Of a stretch of 64,000 nt of DNA, positions 12,268 to 20,893 are shown piece by piece. The notes beneath the pieces were generated by a model. The model was not told where the DNA came from and made no database searches. It was given only the letters and a program-made list of their open reading frames with translations. Source of the stretch: a virus; the IMG/VR virus record IMGVR_UViG_3300024502_000011, positions 60,015-124,014 of that record; one strand, 5' to 3'. Position 1 is the first letter of the stretch. The number at the start of each line of letters is the position of its first letter. A program made the translations under genes and the position numbers.

Positions 12268-12924
12268 ATGAAAACACAAAAAACATTTACCCATAAATTT
12301 ATATCATTACCACAAATTGAAGAAACAACAATAAACGAAAAAAGACATTATAAAACACCAGAAGGTAAATTTTACCCATCTGTCACAACAGTATTGTCTT
12401 CAGTTGAAAAAAGTGGAATTGAAGAATGGAAAAAACGTGTAGGTGAAGAGGAAGCAGCTAGAGTTTTAAAAAGAGCTAATGAACGTGGTACCTTGATTCA
12501 TGGTATGGCTGAACAATACCTCTTAAATCGCCCTATAAGCCCCAACATGACGTTTTTACAGCTTAAACCATATCTGGATATGGTAAACAACGTTTATGGC
12601 CTAGAAGTGCCATTATATAGCGATTATTTGCAGATTGCTGGACGTACAGACTGTATTGCAGATTATAGTGGAAAACCTTCTATTATCGACTTCAAGACTA
12701 GTAGAAGAATAAAGGAAAAAGATGATATTATGAATTATTTCCTTCAGGCATCATGCTACAGCTATATGTTTGAAGAAAGAACAGGAATTAAGATTCCTCA
12801 GATTGTTATTTTAATTGCAGATGATTATGGTGGAACAATACCATACATAGAAAAAAGGAGCAACTATCGTGAGAAGTTGCTCCAGGTTATTCTTAATTTT
12901 AGACAATCTGTGAAAAGTTCTTAA
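12268..12924 (+). CDS. PD-(D/E)XK (RecB/Cas4-type) exonuclease
   Basis: 218 residues. Motifs of the superfamily are in order: GTLIHGMAEQY with His79, AGRTDCIA with Asp128, SIIDFKTS with Asp141 and Lys143, and QASCYSYMFEE with Gln160/Tyr164. It probably acts as an exonuclease in phage recombination or DNA degradation; homologues occur in T4-like marine phages. It has no Shine-Dalgarno because the hairpin at 12242-12260 fills that space. Its end overlaps the end of convergent gp46 by 26 bp. Confidence 0.82.
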   Translation: MKTQKTFTHKFISLPQIEETTINEKRHYKTPEGKFYPSVTTVLSSVEKSGIEEWKKRVGEEEAARVLKRANERGTLIHGMAEQYLLNRPISPNMTFLQLKPYLDMVNNVYGLEVPLYSDYLQIAGRTDCIADYSGKPSIIDFKTSRRIKEKDDIMNYFLQASCYSYMFEERTGIKIPQIVILIADDYGGTIPYIEKRSNYREKLLQVILNFRQSVKSS

Positions 12925-14605
12925 CTTTTTGGAATCTAATTGAATTATTAAACTTATCTACAACTTGATCTTTATGTGATATGATGTAGATAGTCATTCC
13001 TTTTATACTCTTATTCAAGATTTTAAGGAAGTTTTCTGTTCCTTCAACATCAAGTGAACCATCAAGAATTTCATCAAATATCAATAAATTGGTATTGGTG
13101 GAATTCTTTTTCTTTGCTATTTCTCTAAAAGCAAACAGAATTGCAAGATCAATCTTATTCTTTTCACCTTCAGAGAATGATTCATAACTAAAATCATCTC
13201 TACCTCTTGATTTCATTTTTTCTTTGAAGTTCTCATCAAACTCAAACGAAATAAAGAAATCAAGCATATCCAAATATTGGTTAATTAGCTTGTTAATAAC
13301 TGGAATATAATTGTTGATAATTTTAGTTTTAATCCCGCTATCTTTCAGCATCTCACCAATCACATGGTAATAACTTTCATCTTCCCTTAACTTAATCAGT
13401 GTTTTTAAACAATCTTCAAGTTCAGTTTTAGTTTCTTCCAATTCTTCTTTTTTGAATGGTTGCTCTTTTTCTATTTTGATACTGTCCAAGTCAACTGTAA
13501 GTTTTGAGTTATATTCATTTAATGCTAAAATATAACTAGATTGTTCTCTTATGTCATCATTTAATTGTGTTAATACTTCTGCATATTCAGTTAATTCTTT
13601 TATCTTTAGTTCAATTTTATTGAATTCAGAAGTAGCTTCTTTGAATCCATCATACATTTCCTTCAACTTTTGATTTTTAGTTTCTTGTATTTCTTTTTTG
13701 AAATCTTCATCAATAACTTGAGAACAAGTTGGACAAGATGTATTCTTATCAAAGAATGATATATCGGACTTGATTTTTAGAATATTCTGTTCTAACTTAG
13801 CAATAATAGTTTGAAAATCTCTTGACTTTTTATCTAAAGACTTTAATGGATTCAATTTCTTTTTGTATTCTGTTATCTTTTCTTTTAATTTCAGAATATT
13901 TTCTTCATGTTCTGAAATTTTACTATTATTTTTATCTAAAGTATTTTTTAATTCTTGTAACTTCTTCTCACTGTTTTCTTCAAGTTCATTTATATGCTTT
14001 TGAACAATTCTAACTCTTTCTTTTAAGATTTCAGATTGTGTTAGATAAACATTTGTTTCGGAAACTAACTCAGACATCCTAGATTTTAAAGCAACATTCA
14101 TTGAAGAAAATATTTGAATATCAAGTAAGTCTTCAATAATAAATCTTCTATCAGCAGCAGATAATTGCATAAAAGGAACATAGTTTCCAGAACCAAGAAT
14201 AACTACTTGAATAAAAGATTTATAATTAACATTTAAAATTTGTTCTTCTAAGAAAGATTGATAATCTTTTGAATCAGCAGACTGTTCAATTAATCTATTT
14301 TTATCATAAATTTCAAAGATGTTTGGTTTTAAACCACGAACAACTTTATATTTGTTGTTGTTAACCACAAATTCAATTTCAACAACACAATCTTTCTGGT
14401 TGATGGAATTTACTAATTGTGGTTTGTTAATCTTTCTAAATGGCTTACCAAATAAACCAAAGGTAATAGCATCTAGGAGAGTTGATTTACCTGAACCATT
14501 AACACCAACAATCAACCATGTTTTCTTTGTGTTTAAATCAATTTCAGTAAAATTATTACCTGTAGATAAGAAGTTCTTCCATCTTACTGTTTCAAATTTT
14601 ATCAT
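12899..14605 (-). CDS. gp46: Recombination endonuclease subunit gp46 (Rad50/SbcC family)
   Basis: 568 residues (T4 gp46 has 560). Walker A GVNGSGKST at 34-42, a long coiled coil split by the zinc-hook CPTC (291-294), then a signature region SFSEGEKNKIDLAI and Walker B LLIFDEILDGSLD. With gp47 it forms the Mre11-Rad50-type nuclease that resects ends for recombination-dependent replication. The start overlaps the gp47 stop as ATGA. Confidence 0.96.
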   Translation of the reverse strand: MIKFETVRWKNFLSTGNNFTEIDLNTKKTWLIVGVNGSGKSTLLDAITFGLFGKPFRKINKPQLVNSINQKDCVVEIEFVVNNNKYKVVRGLKPNIFEIYDKNRLIEQSADSKDYQSFLEEQILNVNYKSFIQVVILGSGNYVPFMQLSAADRRFIIEDLLDIQIFSSMNVALKSRMSELVSETNVYLTQSEILKERVRIVQKHINELEENSEKKLQELKNTLDKNNSKISEHEENILKLKEKITEYKKKLNPLKSLDKKSRDFQTIIAKLEQNILKIKSDISFFDKNTSCPTCSQVIDEDFKKEIQETKNQKLKEMYDGFKEATSEFNKIELKIKELTEYAEVLTQLNDDIREQSSYILALNEYNSKLTVDLDSIKIEKEQPFKKEELEETKTELEDCLKTLIKLREDESYYHVIGEMLKDSGIKTKIINNYIPVINKLINQYLDMLDFFISFEFDENFKEKMKSRGRDDFSYESFSEGEKNKIDLAILFAFREIAKKKNSTNTNLLIFDEILDGSLDVEGTENFLKILNKSIKGMTIYIISHKDQVVDKFNNSIRFQKVKNFSQIV

Positions 14606-15663
14606 TCTTTTTCCTCAACTGTAGCATCAAGATATATTTCTTTTAGTAAATTTTTTAGTCTGTTTTTATCCATATCCAAAACTAAATCATCTACATAAGC
14701 ATTTAAAATGGTTAAAGTGTCTTCTGACATCTTAACTTCAACTGTATTATTTTCTAGTTCTATTTTCTTTTCTTCAACAACAGTAACATCTAATGGAGTA
14801 ACTGCATAAATTGAATCTAAGAATGTACTAAACTTCTTTGGATTAATTGCTTCACCGACAATAACCTTAACATAAGAAGAAGCAAACTTATTAAAGTATT
14901 CCTTACTGTATGTATTACCTTCAACATAAACTGCTCTATAGAACATTCTATGAGGATTTACAATATATTTTAATTCATTAGTTTGAACATCCAGTACATG
15001 AAAACCTTTTTCTTCACCACAATCAGCAAAAGTCATCTCATATGGAGTTCCAAGATATGATATATTTCCATGAGAATTTTTTGTGTGAAAGTGTCCAGTG
15101 TAAACCATTTCAAATTTTTTATAAACATCTTTATCTTCTCCATGTTCACAAATTGCACCTTTGTGCATTTCATAACCAGAAATTTCAAGATGTCCAAAAG
15201 CAATTTTACATTTGGTTTTATTTATAACTTCATATGATTGTTGACCATTATCAGAAGTTAACCAAGGAATAAAAAGAAAATCTTTTCCTTTAATGTTAAC
15301 TTCTGAAGCAACACCATCATAAATGTGAATGTTATCATATTCTTTTAATAATCCACTAACAGAATTGACTGTATTGGTATTTTTATAATAAACATCATGA
15401 TTACCAACACAAACAAACATCTCAATTCCATACTCTCTTAACTTATCAAAAAAGTGTTCTTTAAAGAAATTTAGTGTATGGAAATTGATATATTTACGCC
15501 TATCCCAAACATCCCCCATATGAATAAGTACATCAATATTGTTTTCTAGTAAATAAGGAAAGAAAATGTCCTCAAAGAACATTTTCATATTTTTCATGAA
15601 ATATATGTTGTCATTACGGACACCAAAGTGAGTGTCCGTAATGATTGCTATTTTTTTATTCAT
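14602..15663 (-). CDS. gp47: Recombination endonuclease subunit gp47 (Mre11/SbcD family)
   Basis: 353 residues (T4 gp47 has 339). Phosphoesterase motifs are in order: DTHFG (10-14), GDVWDRR (50-56), GNHD (87-90), a GHLE block near 172 and GHFHTK near 207. It is the nuclease subunit that works with gp46. The gene overlaps the upstream small gene by 8 bp and gp46 by 4 bp, so the three are one transcription unit. Confidence 0.96.
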   Translation of the reverse strand: MNKKIAIITDTHFGVRNDNIYFMKNMKMFFEDIFFPYLLENNIDVLIHMGDVWDRRKYINFHTLNFFKEHFFDKLREYGIEMFVCVGNHDVYYKNTNTVNSVSGLLKEYDNIHIYDGVASEVNIKGKDFLFIPWLTSDNGQQSYEVINKTKCKIAFGHLEISGYEMHKGAICEHGEDKDVYKKFEMVYTGHFHTKNSHGNISYLGTPYEMTFADCGEEKGFHVLDVQTNELKYIVNPHRMFYRAVYVEGNTYSKEYFNKFASSYVKVIVGEAINPKKFSTFLDSIYAVTPLDVTVVEEKKIELENNTVEVKMSEDTLTILNAYVDDLVLDMDKNRLKNLLKEIYLDATVEEKE

Positions 15664-16033
15664 TATAAAGTTCCCAATCTTTGTAAATAATTATTTTCCC
15701 TTTCCCCAACATTCTAAAATAATGTGCTGTTAAATTATATTTTTCAGCCATGTATATTGCATCAGCATTTAGTTCTATTATATTAGAAACTATGTTTATA
15801 AAATTATATTTTGGTGAATTTTTACGTCTATTTGTATTTGCTATCCTAGCACCCTTACCATAATCTGGATGATTTGGATTATTAACACTATTTGGATTAT
15901 TTGGATCTGCTGCTTTTTTTCTACCAACTAAAAATTTTGAATGGTTTGGATCATTTATTGTCATAATATTATTTCTAGACACCTCCTTCATTTTATTAAT
16001 ATATGAAAAATCACTTTTTCTTTTATTCTCCAT
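15656..16033 (-). CDS. Unknown protein with NUMOD/HTH-like C-terminus
   Basis: 125 residues. The centre carries Asn/Pro-rich repeats (DPNNPNSVNNPNHPDYGKG), then a basic NTNRRKNSPKYN. The C-terminal 45 residues (ADAIYMAEKYNLTAHYFRML followed by GKGKIIIYKDWELY) resemble the small helix-turn-helix modules that end phage homing endonucleases: 'A-x-K-Y-x-L-x-x-x-x-F-x-x-x-L-x-G-K ... K-x-W'. No HNH or GIY-YIG catalytic motif is seen. It may be a remnant or DNA-binding derivative of a homing endonuclease between gp47 and gp55. Confidence 0.55.
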   Translation of the reverse strand: MENKRKSDFSYINKMKEVSRNNIMTINDPNHSKFLVGRKKAADPNNPNSVNNPNHPDYGKGARIANTNRRKNSPKYNFINIVSNIIELNADAIYMAEKYNLTAHYFRMLGKGKIIIYKDWELYNE

Positions 16034-16063
16034 AGTAATTAAAGCTTTATTTTCGTCGCTCAG

Positions 16064-16606
16064 CTAATCGAAGATTGCTCCCAAATTAAGTTCTTTATGC
16101 TTAGTAGTTTTTTTCTTCTTGTTAGTTTCTTTTTGTTCAAAATTTTTGATAATATCACCGATATTTTCTTGCATATAACCAATATAATTATTAGTATATT
16201 CTTTATTGTCGTGATCTTGTCTATCTAAACCAATCACTTCCATTTTTTCTAATAACTTACATTTAATGTAAGATTGTTTGCTTTCTTTTTCTATTCTTCT
16301 TAGGAAAGCATAGTAAATTATTTGTGTTAAATATGCGAATGGATTTTTTGATTTGTCTGGATCGAAGTTATCAATATACATCAAACAATTTTCAATAGCA
16401 TCACCAACCATGTCATCTTTAAATGTATAATTAATAAAATTTGGTTTGTATGACAAATGTTCACTGATTAATAAAATACACTCACCAACATACTCTGGAA
16501 TTTTTGGTTTCTGTTCATTATTTTCCTGAGCTTTTAAAACTTGTTCTTTGTATTCAACAAGTGATTCTAAAAGTTTAGTATTGTCAACATAATGTTTTCT
16601 TTTCAT
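16064..16606 (-). CDS. gp55: Late-promoter sigma factor gp55
   Basis: 180 residues (T4 gp55 has 185). The core FKDDMVGDAIENCLMYIDNF then DPDKSKNPFAYLTQIIYYAFLRRI matches the region-2-like helices by which gp55 binds host core RNA polymerase and reads TATAAATA. Many copies of this octamer stand before late genes in the window. The C-terminus is Lys-rich. The gene overlaps the upstream stop by one base. Confidence 0.93.
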   Translation of the reverse strand: MKRKHYVDNTKLLESLVEYKEQVLKAQENNEQKPKIPEYVGECILLISEHLSYKPNFINYTFKDDMVGDAIENCLMYIDNFDPDKSKNPFAYLTQIIYYAFLRRIEKESKQSYIKCKLLEKMEVIGLDRQDHDNKEYTNNYIGYMQENIGDIIKNFEQKETNKKKKTTKHKELNLGAIFD

Positions 16607-16935
16607 TAGTGGATAACATCTCCTATTGTATCGTTTAATTCTTCAAATTCATCGTCCATTTCATTATTAATAGTCTTAGTATAAAAACTCATAATTTTAG
16701 ATGAAGGTATTGTATAAGCAACTATATGTTGTGTTGATAAAAATATTGCTTGATCTTCGTCTGTATATAAAAACCAAGGGGAGAACCCAATATTCATATC
16801 TCCTCTCTCATTAACCATCTGTAGAATCTTATATGCATTTTTTATCATATAAGCTACTTTATTTTCAGACAATTGAATTTCTTCTAAATCACATACAACA
16901 TCTTCGCCATTTGTTAATTTAATTTGTTTAATCAT
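16606..16935 (-). CDS. Small Sm/Lsm-like fold candidate between gp55 and uvsW
   Basis: 109 residues. The start MIKQIKLTNGEDVVCDLEEIQ has the strand-turn-strand pattern typical of Sm-like barrels (V-x-L-x-N-G-x-x-V-x-G), and the rest alternates beta-strands (ILQMVNE, FSPWFLYT, HIVAYTIP), ending with an acidic tail. Similar small proteins accompany uvsW/gp55 in marine T4-like phages, as far as I recall. The position and size are also close to those of the T4 late coactivator gp33 (112 residues), but I see no sequence support for that. Confidence 0.6.
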   Translation of the reverse strand: MIKQIKLTNGEDVVCDLEEIQLSENKVAYMIKNAYKILQMVNERGDMNIGFSPWFLYTDEDQAIFLSTQHIVAYTIPSSKIMSFYTKTINNEMDDEFEELNDTIGDVIH

Positions 16936-18407
16936 AATTTTATTTGATAAATCTTGTGTTTAAATTTCTCCTCATTATATATTTTAACACGTTCAATGAA
17001 GTGTTGTAAAGTAAAATTTTTATGTTTTTTTAATGAAAAATCATCTGCGATATCATATAAAACTGCTGTTGTTTTGTTATGATTTTTTCTTAATGCTCTA
17101 CCTATACTTTGTAGATTTCTAATTCTAGACTTACTAGGTGATGCGAATATAACATTATGTAGATTCTTGATAGAAACACCAGTTGAGAATGTTCCATAAG
17201 AAGCAACAATAATTACATTATTATTTTCTTCAGAAACTTTTCTAACTTTTTCTCTATCTTCAGCAGAAATTTCACCAGAAACAAAGAATATTTTTTTATT
17301 TTTTGCTTTCTGTTTAATCATTTCAAATAATACTTTTCCATGTTTTTCAACAAGATTGAAAAGTAATAATGTATTACCTTCACAAGATGTAGTTAAATTA
17401 ACGAGGAAATTATTTCTACCTTTATGTGCTACAATATAATCAATTTCTTCGGAATACTTCATCTTTTTTACAATCTTACGTTCTTCCTCACTATATTCGA
17501 TGATGCAACAGTTAATATTAATGTCAGATATTTTTTTCTTTTCTATTAATTCTTTAGTTGTAATAACTTTTTCGACCGGACCAAACAAACCAGTTAAAAC
17601 TAATTCGTGTGTCTTAGTTCCATTTAAAGTTCCTGTTGTTCCTACTCTAACACTTGCTTTTTCACATTTAAGTGTGATATCCTGAAGTGACTTGGCAGAA
17701 AATAAATGACACTCATCACCAATAAGAACATCAAAATCTTTAAACCAATTTTTGTTTAATTTATAAATACTCTGCCATGTAGAAATAACAATATTTGAGT
17801 TGTTAATTTTCTCATGACCAGAGTAAATTTTATGACAATTTTTATCAGACCATTTAGGTGTTTTTGTATAACTCTGGAAATCTCCAGCCATTTGTTCAAC
17901 AAGAGAAGTTGTTGGAACAATAATTAATATTTTTTTACCTAGCTGTTGATAATATCTTGTTATAAGATAAATGATTAATGATTTTCCACTAGAAGTTGGA
18001 GACAACAATACACCACGATTATTGTTAACACAATGAATAAATGCGTTTAACTGATAATCATGTGGTGTTATGTCTGGAATATCTAAAGAGGCAACAAAAT
18101 TTGTTGCCTCTTCTAGTGATATATTTTGTTTTGGTTTTAAATCTAAACTCTCTATTACTACTTTATAATCTCTTTTTTTGGCAAATTCTAAAACTTTTTT
18201 TAGAAGTCCTAAGTATATTTTCTTTTCATAAAGTGAAAATAATCTTATTTTACCATCCCATGTCTTCATTCTAAAAGCTGGCATAAATGTATGTCCAGGA
18301 ACAAGAAATGTAAAATGTTCATTTAATTCATACAAAATACCAGCTTCAGAATCTATTTTAATATAGTTTTCATTTAGTTTAGATATGTATAAAGTATTAT
18401 CTTGCAT
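16932..18407 (-). CDS. uvsW: UvsW helicase (SF2)
   Basis: 491 residues (T4 UvsW about 500). An N-terminal domain (HTFMPAFRMKTWDGKIRLF) precedes the helicase core. Motifs: Walker A SPTSSGKS (136-143), DEAH-type box GDECH near 230, TGTLNG (motif III-like), and motif VI QSIGRALRK. It unwinds R-loops and branched DNA, switching replication to the recombination-driven mode. The start overlaps the uvsY end by 11 bp. Confidence 0.95.
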   Translation of the reverse strand: MQDNTLYISKLNENYIKIDSEAGILYELNEHFTFLVPGHTFMPAFRMKTWDGKIRLFSLYEKKIYLGLLKKVLEFAKKRDYKVVIESLDLKPKQNISLEEATNFVASLDIPDITPHDYQLNAFIHCVNNNRGVLLSPTSSGKSLIIYLITRYYQQLGKKILIIVPTTSLVEQMAGDFQSYTKTPKWSDKNCHKIYSGHEKINNSNIVISTWQSIYKLNKNWFKDFDVLIGDECHLFSAKSLQDITLKCEKASVRVGTTGTLNGTKTHELVLTGLFGPVEKVITTKELIEKKKISDININCCIIEYSEEERKIVKKMKYSEEIDYIVAHKGRNNFLVNLTTSCEGNTLLLFNLVEKHGKVLFEMIKQKAKNKKIFFVSGEISAEDREKVRKVSEENNNVIIVASYGTFSTGVSIKNLHNVIFASPSKSRIRNLQSIGRALRKNHNKTTAVLYDIADDFSLKKHKNFTLQHFIERVKIYNEEKFKHKIYQIKL

Positions 18408-18822
18408 TTAAAAATTTTTCATAATCAAGCATAATTCCAATCGCCTTATCTCTCCATTTAAATCTATCAACAACAGTTTCAAGTAAATTAAGAATTTTTT
18501 CTACTTCTTTTATTTCTTGATTAAGTTTTAAATACTCATCATCTGCTTCAACATAAGATTGGATCTGTGGTTTTCTTAATTTTAAAGAGAATGGTTTTTG
18601 TTTGTAAACTTCATTTGAGGCTTGACCACTATAATATTCTGTTAAATCGTTTTTAAGTTTCTTTTGTTTATCAAATAAATTATTTAATTCATCTTTGTAT
18701 TTCAAATAAAGATCAATATATTTTATATGTCTCATAGCAGAATTATTTGGTTCATTTATCAAATCATCCATATAAATTTTATAATCTTTTTGAAAATTTT
18801 GTTTAATTTCTTCGTATGTCAT
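18397..18822 (-). CDS. uvsY: UvsY recombination mediator
   Basis: 141 residues (T4 UvsY has 137). It is helical and charged, with a coiled-coil-like second half ending in the conserved-looking VVDRFKWRDKAIGIMLDYEKF. It loads the UvsX recombinase on single-stranded DNA covered by gp32. The order uvsY-uvsW matches T4. It has its own sigma70-type promoter, unlike the adjacent virion genes with late promoters. Confidence 0.88.
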   Translation of the reverse strand: MTYEEIKQNFQKDYKIYMDDLINEPNNSAMRHIKYIDLYLKYKDELNNLFDKQKKLKNDLTEYYSGQASNEVYKQKPFSLKLRKPQIQSYVEADDEYLKLNQEIKEVEKILNLLETVVDRFKWRDKAIGIMLDYEKFLNAR

Positions 18823-18851
18823 TCACAATCCTTAATTTAATTTAATAACAT

Positions 18852-18880
18852 ATTATAACATAAAGTTATAAGTTTGTCAA
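18852..18880 (-). promoter_or_regulatory. Consensus sigma70-type promoter of uvsY-uvsW-gp55 operon
   Basis: Minus strand: TTGACA (18880-18875), 17-bp spacer, TATAAT (18857-18852) preceded by TGT. The predicted start near 18845 gives a leader of about 23 nt. It separates early/middle genes from the late block and lies right after the stop of the gp3-like gene. Confidence 0.85.
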
Positions 18881-19405
18881 CTAAATTTTAATAATTTCAT
18901 AGTAAGTGTATGCAAAAGTTGCTGATGCTGTTTTGTAAGAACTATCATCTGTTACTGTTGTAAAAACAATTGAAGAAAGTGATACTGGAAATATATTTTT
19001 GAAGTTTATTTTTAAGTTGGGATTAGATGCGTTTGTTGTTATATGTAATGTTGCATCAGAATATAAACCATTAGATTTTATATTAGCTAGATTATCATAC
19101 CAATCTTTGTCTAGGTAATCGCTCTGAGATATAATCCAATTCTGTAATTCTCTATAATTAGCTAAATCTTCATCAAGAATAAATTCAATAATTAATTCAT
19201 CAAAATTTATTTTTGTTCCTGTGAATGGAATATTTCTTTTTGGTGTTGGGTATTCAGCAGCAGGAATAGAAATTCCTGGAATATTTGCAGTCTGACAAAA
19301 ATAATCAACATAATTTAATTTTGAAATGTCTAATTTAAATTTTGATGCAGATAATAAACTTAAATTATCTGGTTGTTTATAGAGTGGACCTAGTGTACTT
19401 GGCAT
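18881..19405 (-). CDS. gp3: Tail-tube-fold protein, probably tail completion protein gp3
   Basis: 174 residues (T4 gp3 has 176). The pattern ANIPGISIPAAEYPTPKRNIPFTG, then FDELIIEFILDEDLANYRELQNWI is the tail-tube (gp19) fold signature, like that in the clear gp19 at 24824-25393. Two tube-fold genes are expected in T4-like phages in addition to gp54: gp19 and gp3, and the position next to gp23 and uvsY is where marine T4-like phages carry gp3. A gp54-type baseplate role is the alternative. Preceded by a late promoter. Confidence 0.68.
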   Translation of the reverse strand: MPSTLGPLYKQPDNLSLLSASKFKLDISKLNYVDYFCQTANIPGISIPAAEYPTPKRNIPFTGTKINFDELIIEFILDEDLANYRELQNWIISQSDYLDKDWYDNLANIKSNGLYSDATLHITTNASNPNLKINFKNIFPVSLSSIVFTTVTDDSSYKTASATFAYTYYEIIKI

Positions 19406-19420
19406 AATATACCTCGAACA

Positions 19421-19428
19421 TATTTATA
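19421..19428 (-). promoter_or_regulatory. T4-type late promoter for the gp3-like gene
   Basis: TATAAATA on the minus strand, about 15 bases ahead of the start codon, with AGGTA as ribosome-binding site between. It sits between the gp23 terminator and the gene. Confidence 0.8.
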
Positions 19429-19432
19429 AAAT

Positions 19433-19458
19433 AAAAAAAGGGGAGCTTTTGGCTCCCC
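19433..19458 (-). terminator. Intrinsic terminator after gp23
   Basis: Minus-strand reading: GGGGAGC (19458-19452), 5-nt loop, GCTCCCC (19446-19440), then TTTTTTT (19439-19433). T runs on both sides make it bidirectional. It closes the capsid operon after the most abundant mRNA. Confidence 0.9.
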
Positions 19459-19482
19459 TTTTTCTTTGGTTTGTTACTAAGG

Positions 19483-20841
19483 TTATAGTAGGTTGTTTAC
19501 CTTGACTAGTCTGTAGTAACCGTTTGACTGAGCAACAATTGCTGCGTTTGCAGAGAACTGTGCTGCGTTGTTTGCATAAGCTGCATTGAAGAATGGATTT
19601 GGTGCTAGACCATAACGTGTCTTGAATGCAATCTTTGGCTGGAAGCTGTTTGGATCGACTGCACGAACCATTTGTAGTGGAACATATGGGCAGTAGAAGA
19701 ATCCAGCGTCATAAGGTGAATTACCCTTATAACCAACCATCAATAGTTCTGATGTGGTTGCAGGAGTAATACCCTGTACACCACCAGCAGAAGTTGCTGG
19801 ACCAGAAATAAAGTATGGATCAACATAAACCTTGTAGCGACCATTTAGAACACCAGCGAAAGTATTACCAGTATCATCTACTGATAGATTTGCCTTCATT
19901 GCTGGAGCATAGTCTAGAACACCTGCCATAGCTAGGGCTGAAGCAACGTCTGATGAACAAACGATGAAGTTACCCTTTCCACGACGAGTATCCTTAGCAA
20001 TTGCATTAGCTTCACGTTCTACCTGGAATAGTAGACCCTTGAACTTTTCAACTGACCAACGACCATTTGAGTCAACGTCAAGATCGAATGTACCAGCAGT
20101 TGCTGTACCAGCTTGTGCGCCTGTACGAGCAATTGTGTATAGTGTACGAACGATTTCACGGTTGATTTCAGCTAGAATTTCGTTGCTTAGAATGTTTGAT
20201 AGTTCACCTTCTGCATCAAGACCATGAACTGCCTTTAGATCTTGTGCAATTTCCATTGTGTATTCTGCTTTTAGCGCACGGGTCTTTGCTGAAACTGTAA
20301 CCTTGTCAATGGTGAATGCCATTTCCTTAAAGGATGGAGCACCACCACCAGTTCCTAGATTTTCAGCTTCTGCTGTTGTTAGTGGACGACCAGTTGCAAA
20401 GCCTGAATCAAATGGTGAATAACCAGCATGGCTGGTTGCACCAGTGTGGCTTCCTGCTTGCTGACCAGAGAAATCTGAATCAGCTTCTTGGAATAGAGCT
20501 TCGTTTCCGGTTTGGCTATCGTAACGTGCCTTCATAGCAAAGATTAGTCCTGTTGGACCTGTCATTGGCTGAACACCGCAGACATCATATGCCATTAGGT
20601 TTGGTAGTGTACGACGAACTAAAGAAATAAGAATTGGATCAAATGCACCAATTGCACCACCACCATAATTGTTTGTAGGTGCTGTTTCATTTAGTGTTTG
20701 AGCTTCTTGCTTTAGTGCTGATTCCTGATTTTCTAGAACAAGTGCTGTAACGGCTCTACGATACTTATCTTCGATCTTTGGAAGATCTGGATGATCGAGA
20801 ACTGCTCCCCACTTTTTCTGTAAGTTTTCAGTTAAATACAT
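19483..20841 (-). CDS. gp23: Major capsid protein gp23
   Basis: 452 residues (T4 gp23 has 521). It aligns with T4 gp23 through LVRRTLPNLMAYDVCGVQPM, LKAEYTMEIAQDLKAVHGLDA, GKGNFIVCSSDV and FKTRYGLAPNPF. HK97-like fold, assembled as hexamers. The N-terminal delta-domain contains Leu-Asn-Glu at 50-52, a likely gp21 cleavage site (L-x-E). It lacks much of the insertion domain of T4. AAGGAG precedes the ATG, a late promoter lies upstream and a strong terminator downstream. Codon use is noticeably less A/T-biased, as expected for the most expressed gene. Confidence 0.97.
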   Translation of the reverse strand: MYLTENLQKKWGAVLDHPDLPKIEDKYRRAVTALVLENQESALKQEAQTLNETAPTNNYGGGAIGAFDPILISLVRRTLPNLMAYDVCGVQPMTGPTGLIFAMKARYDSQTGNEALFQEADSDFSGQQAGSHTGATSHAGYSPFDSGFATGRPLTTAEAENLGTGGGAPSFKEMAFTIDKVTVSAKTRALKAEYTMEIAQDLKAVHGLDAEGELSNILSNEILAEINREIVRTLYTIARTGAQAGTATAGTFDLDVDSNGRWSVEKFKGLLFQVEREANAIAKDTRRGKGNFIVCSSDVASALAMAGVLDYAPAMKANLSVDDTGNTFAGVLNGRYKVYVDPYFISGPATSAGGVQGITPATTSELLMVGYKGNSPYDAGFFYCPYVPLQMVRAVDPNSFQPKIAFKTRYGLAPNPFFNAAYANNAAQFSANAAIVAQSNGYYRLVKVNNLL

Positions 20842-20873
20842 TTAGTTTTTCTCCTTGAAATAGGGTTCTTTTA

Positions 20874-20881
20874 TATTTATA
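20874..20881 (-). promoter_or_regulatory. T4-type late promoter of gp23
   Basis: TATAAATA on the minus strand, 32 bases ahead of the gp23 start, giving a leader of about 25 nt that contains AAGGAG. Confidence 0.85.
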
Positions 20882-20893
20882 AAAATTTAAATT

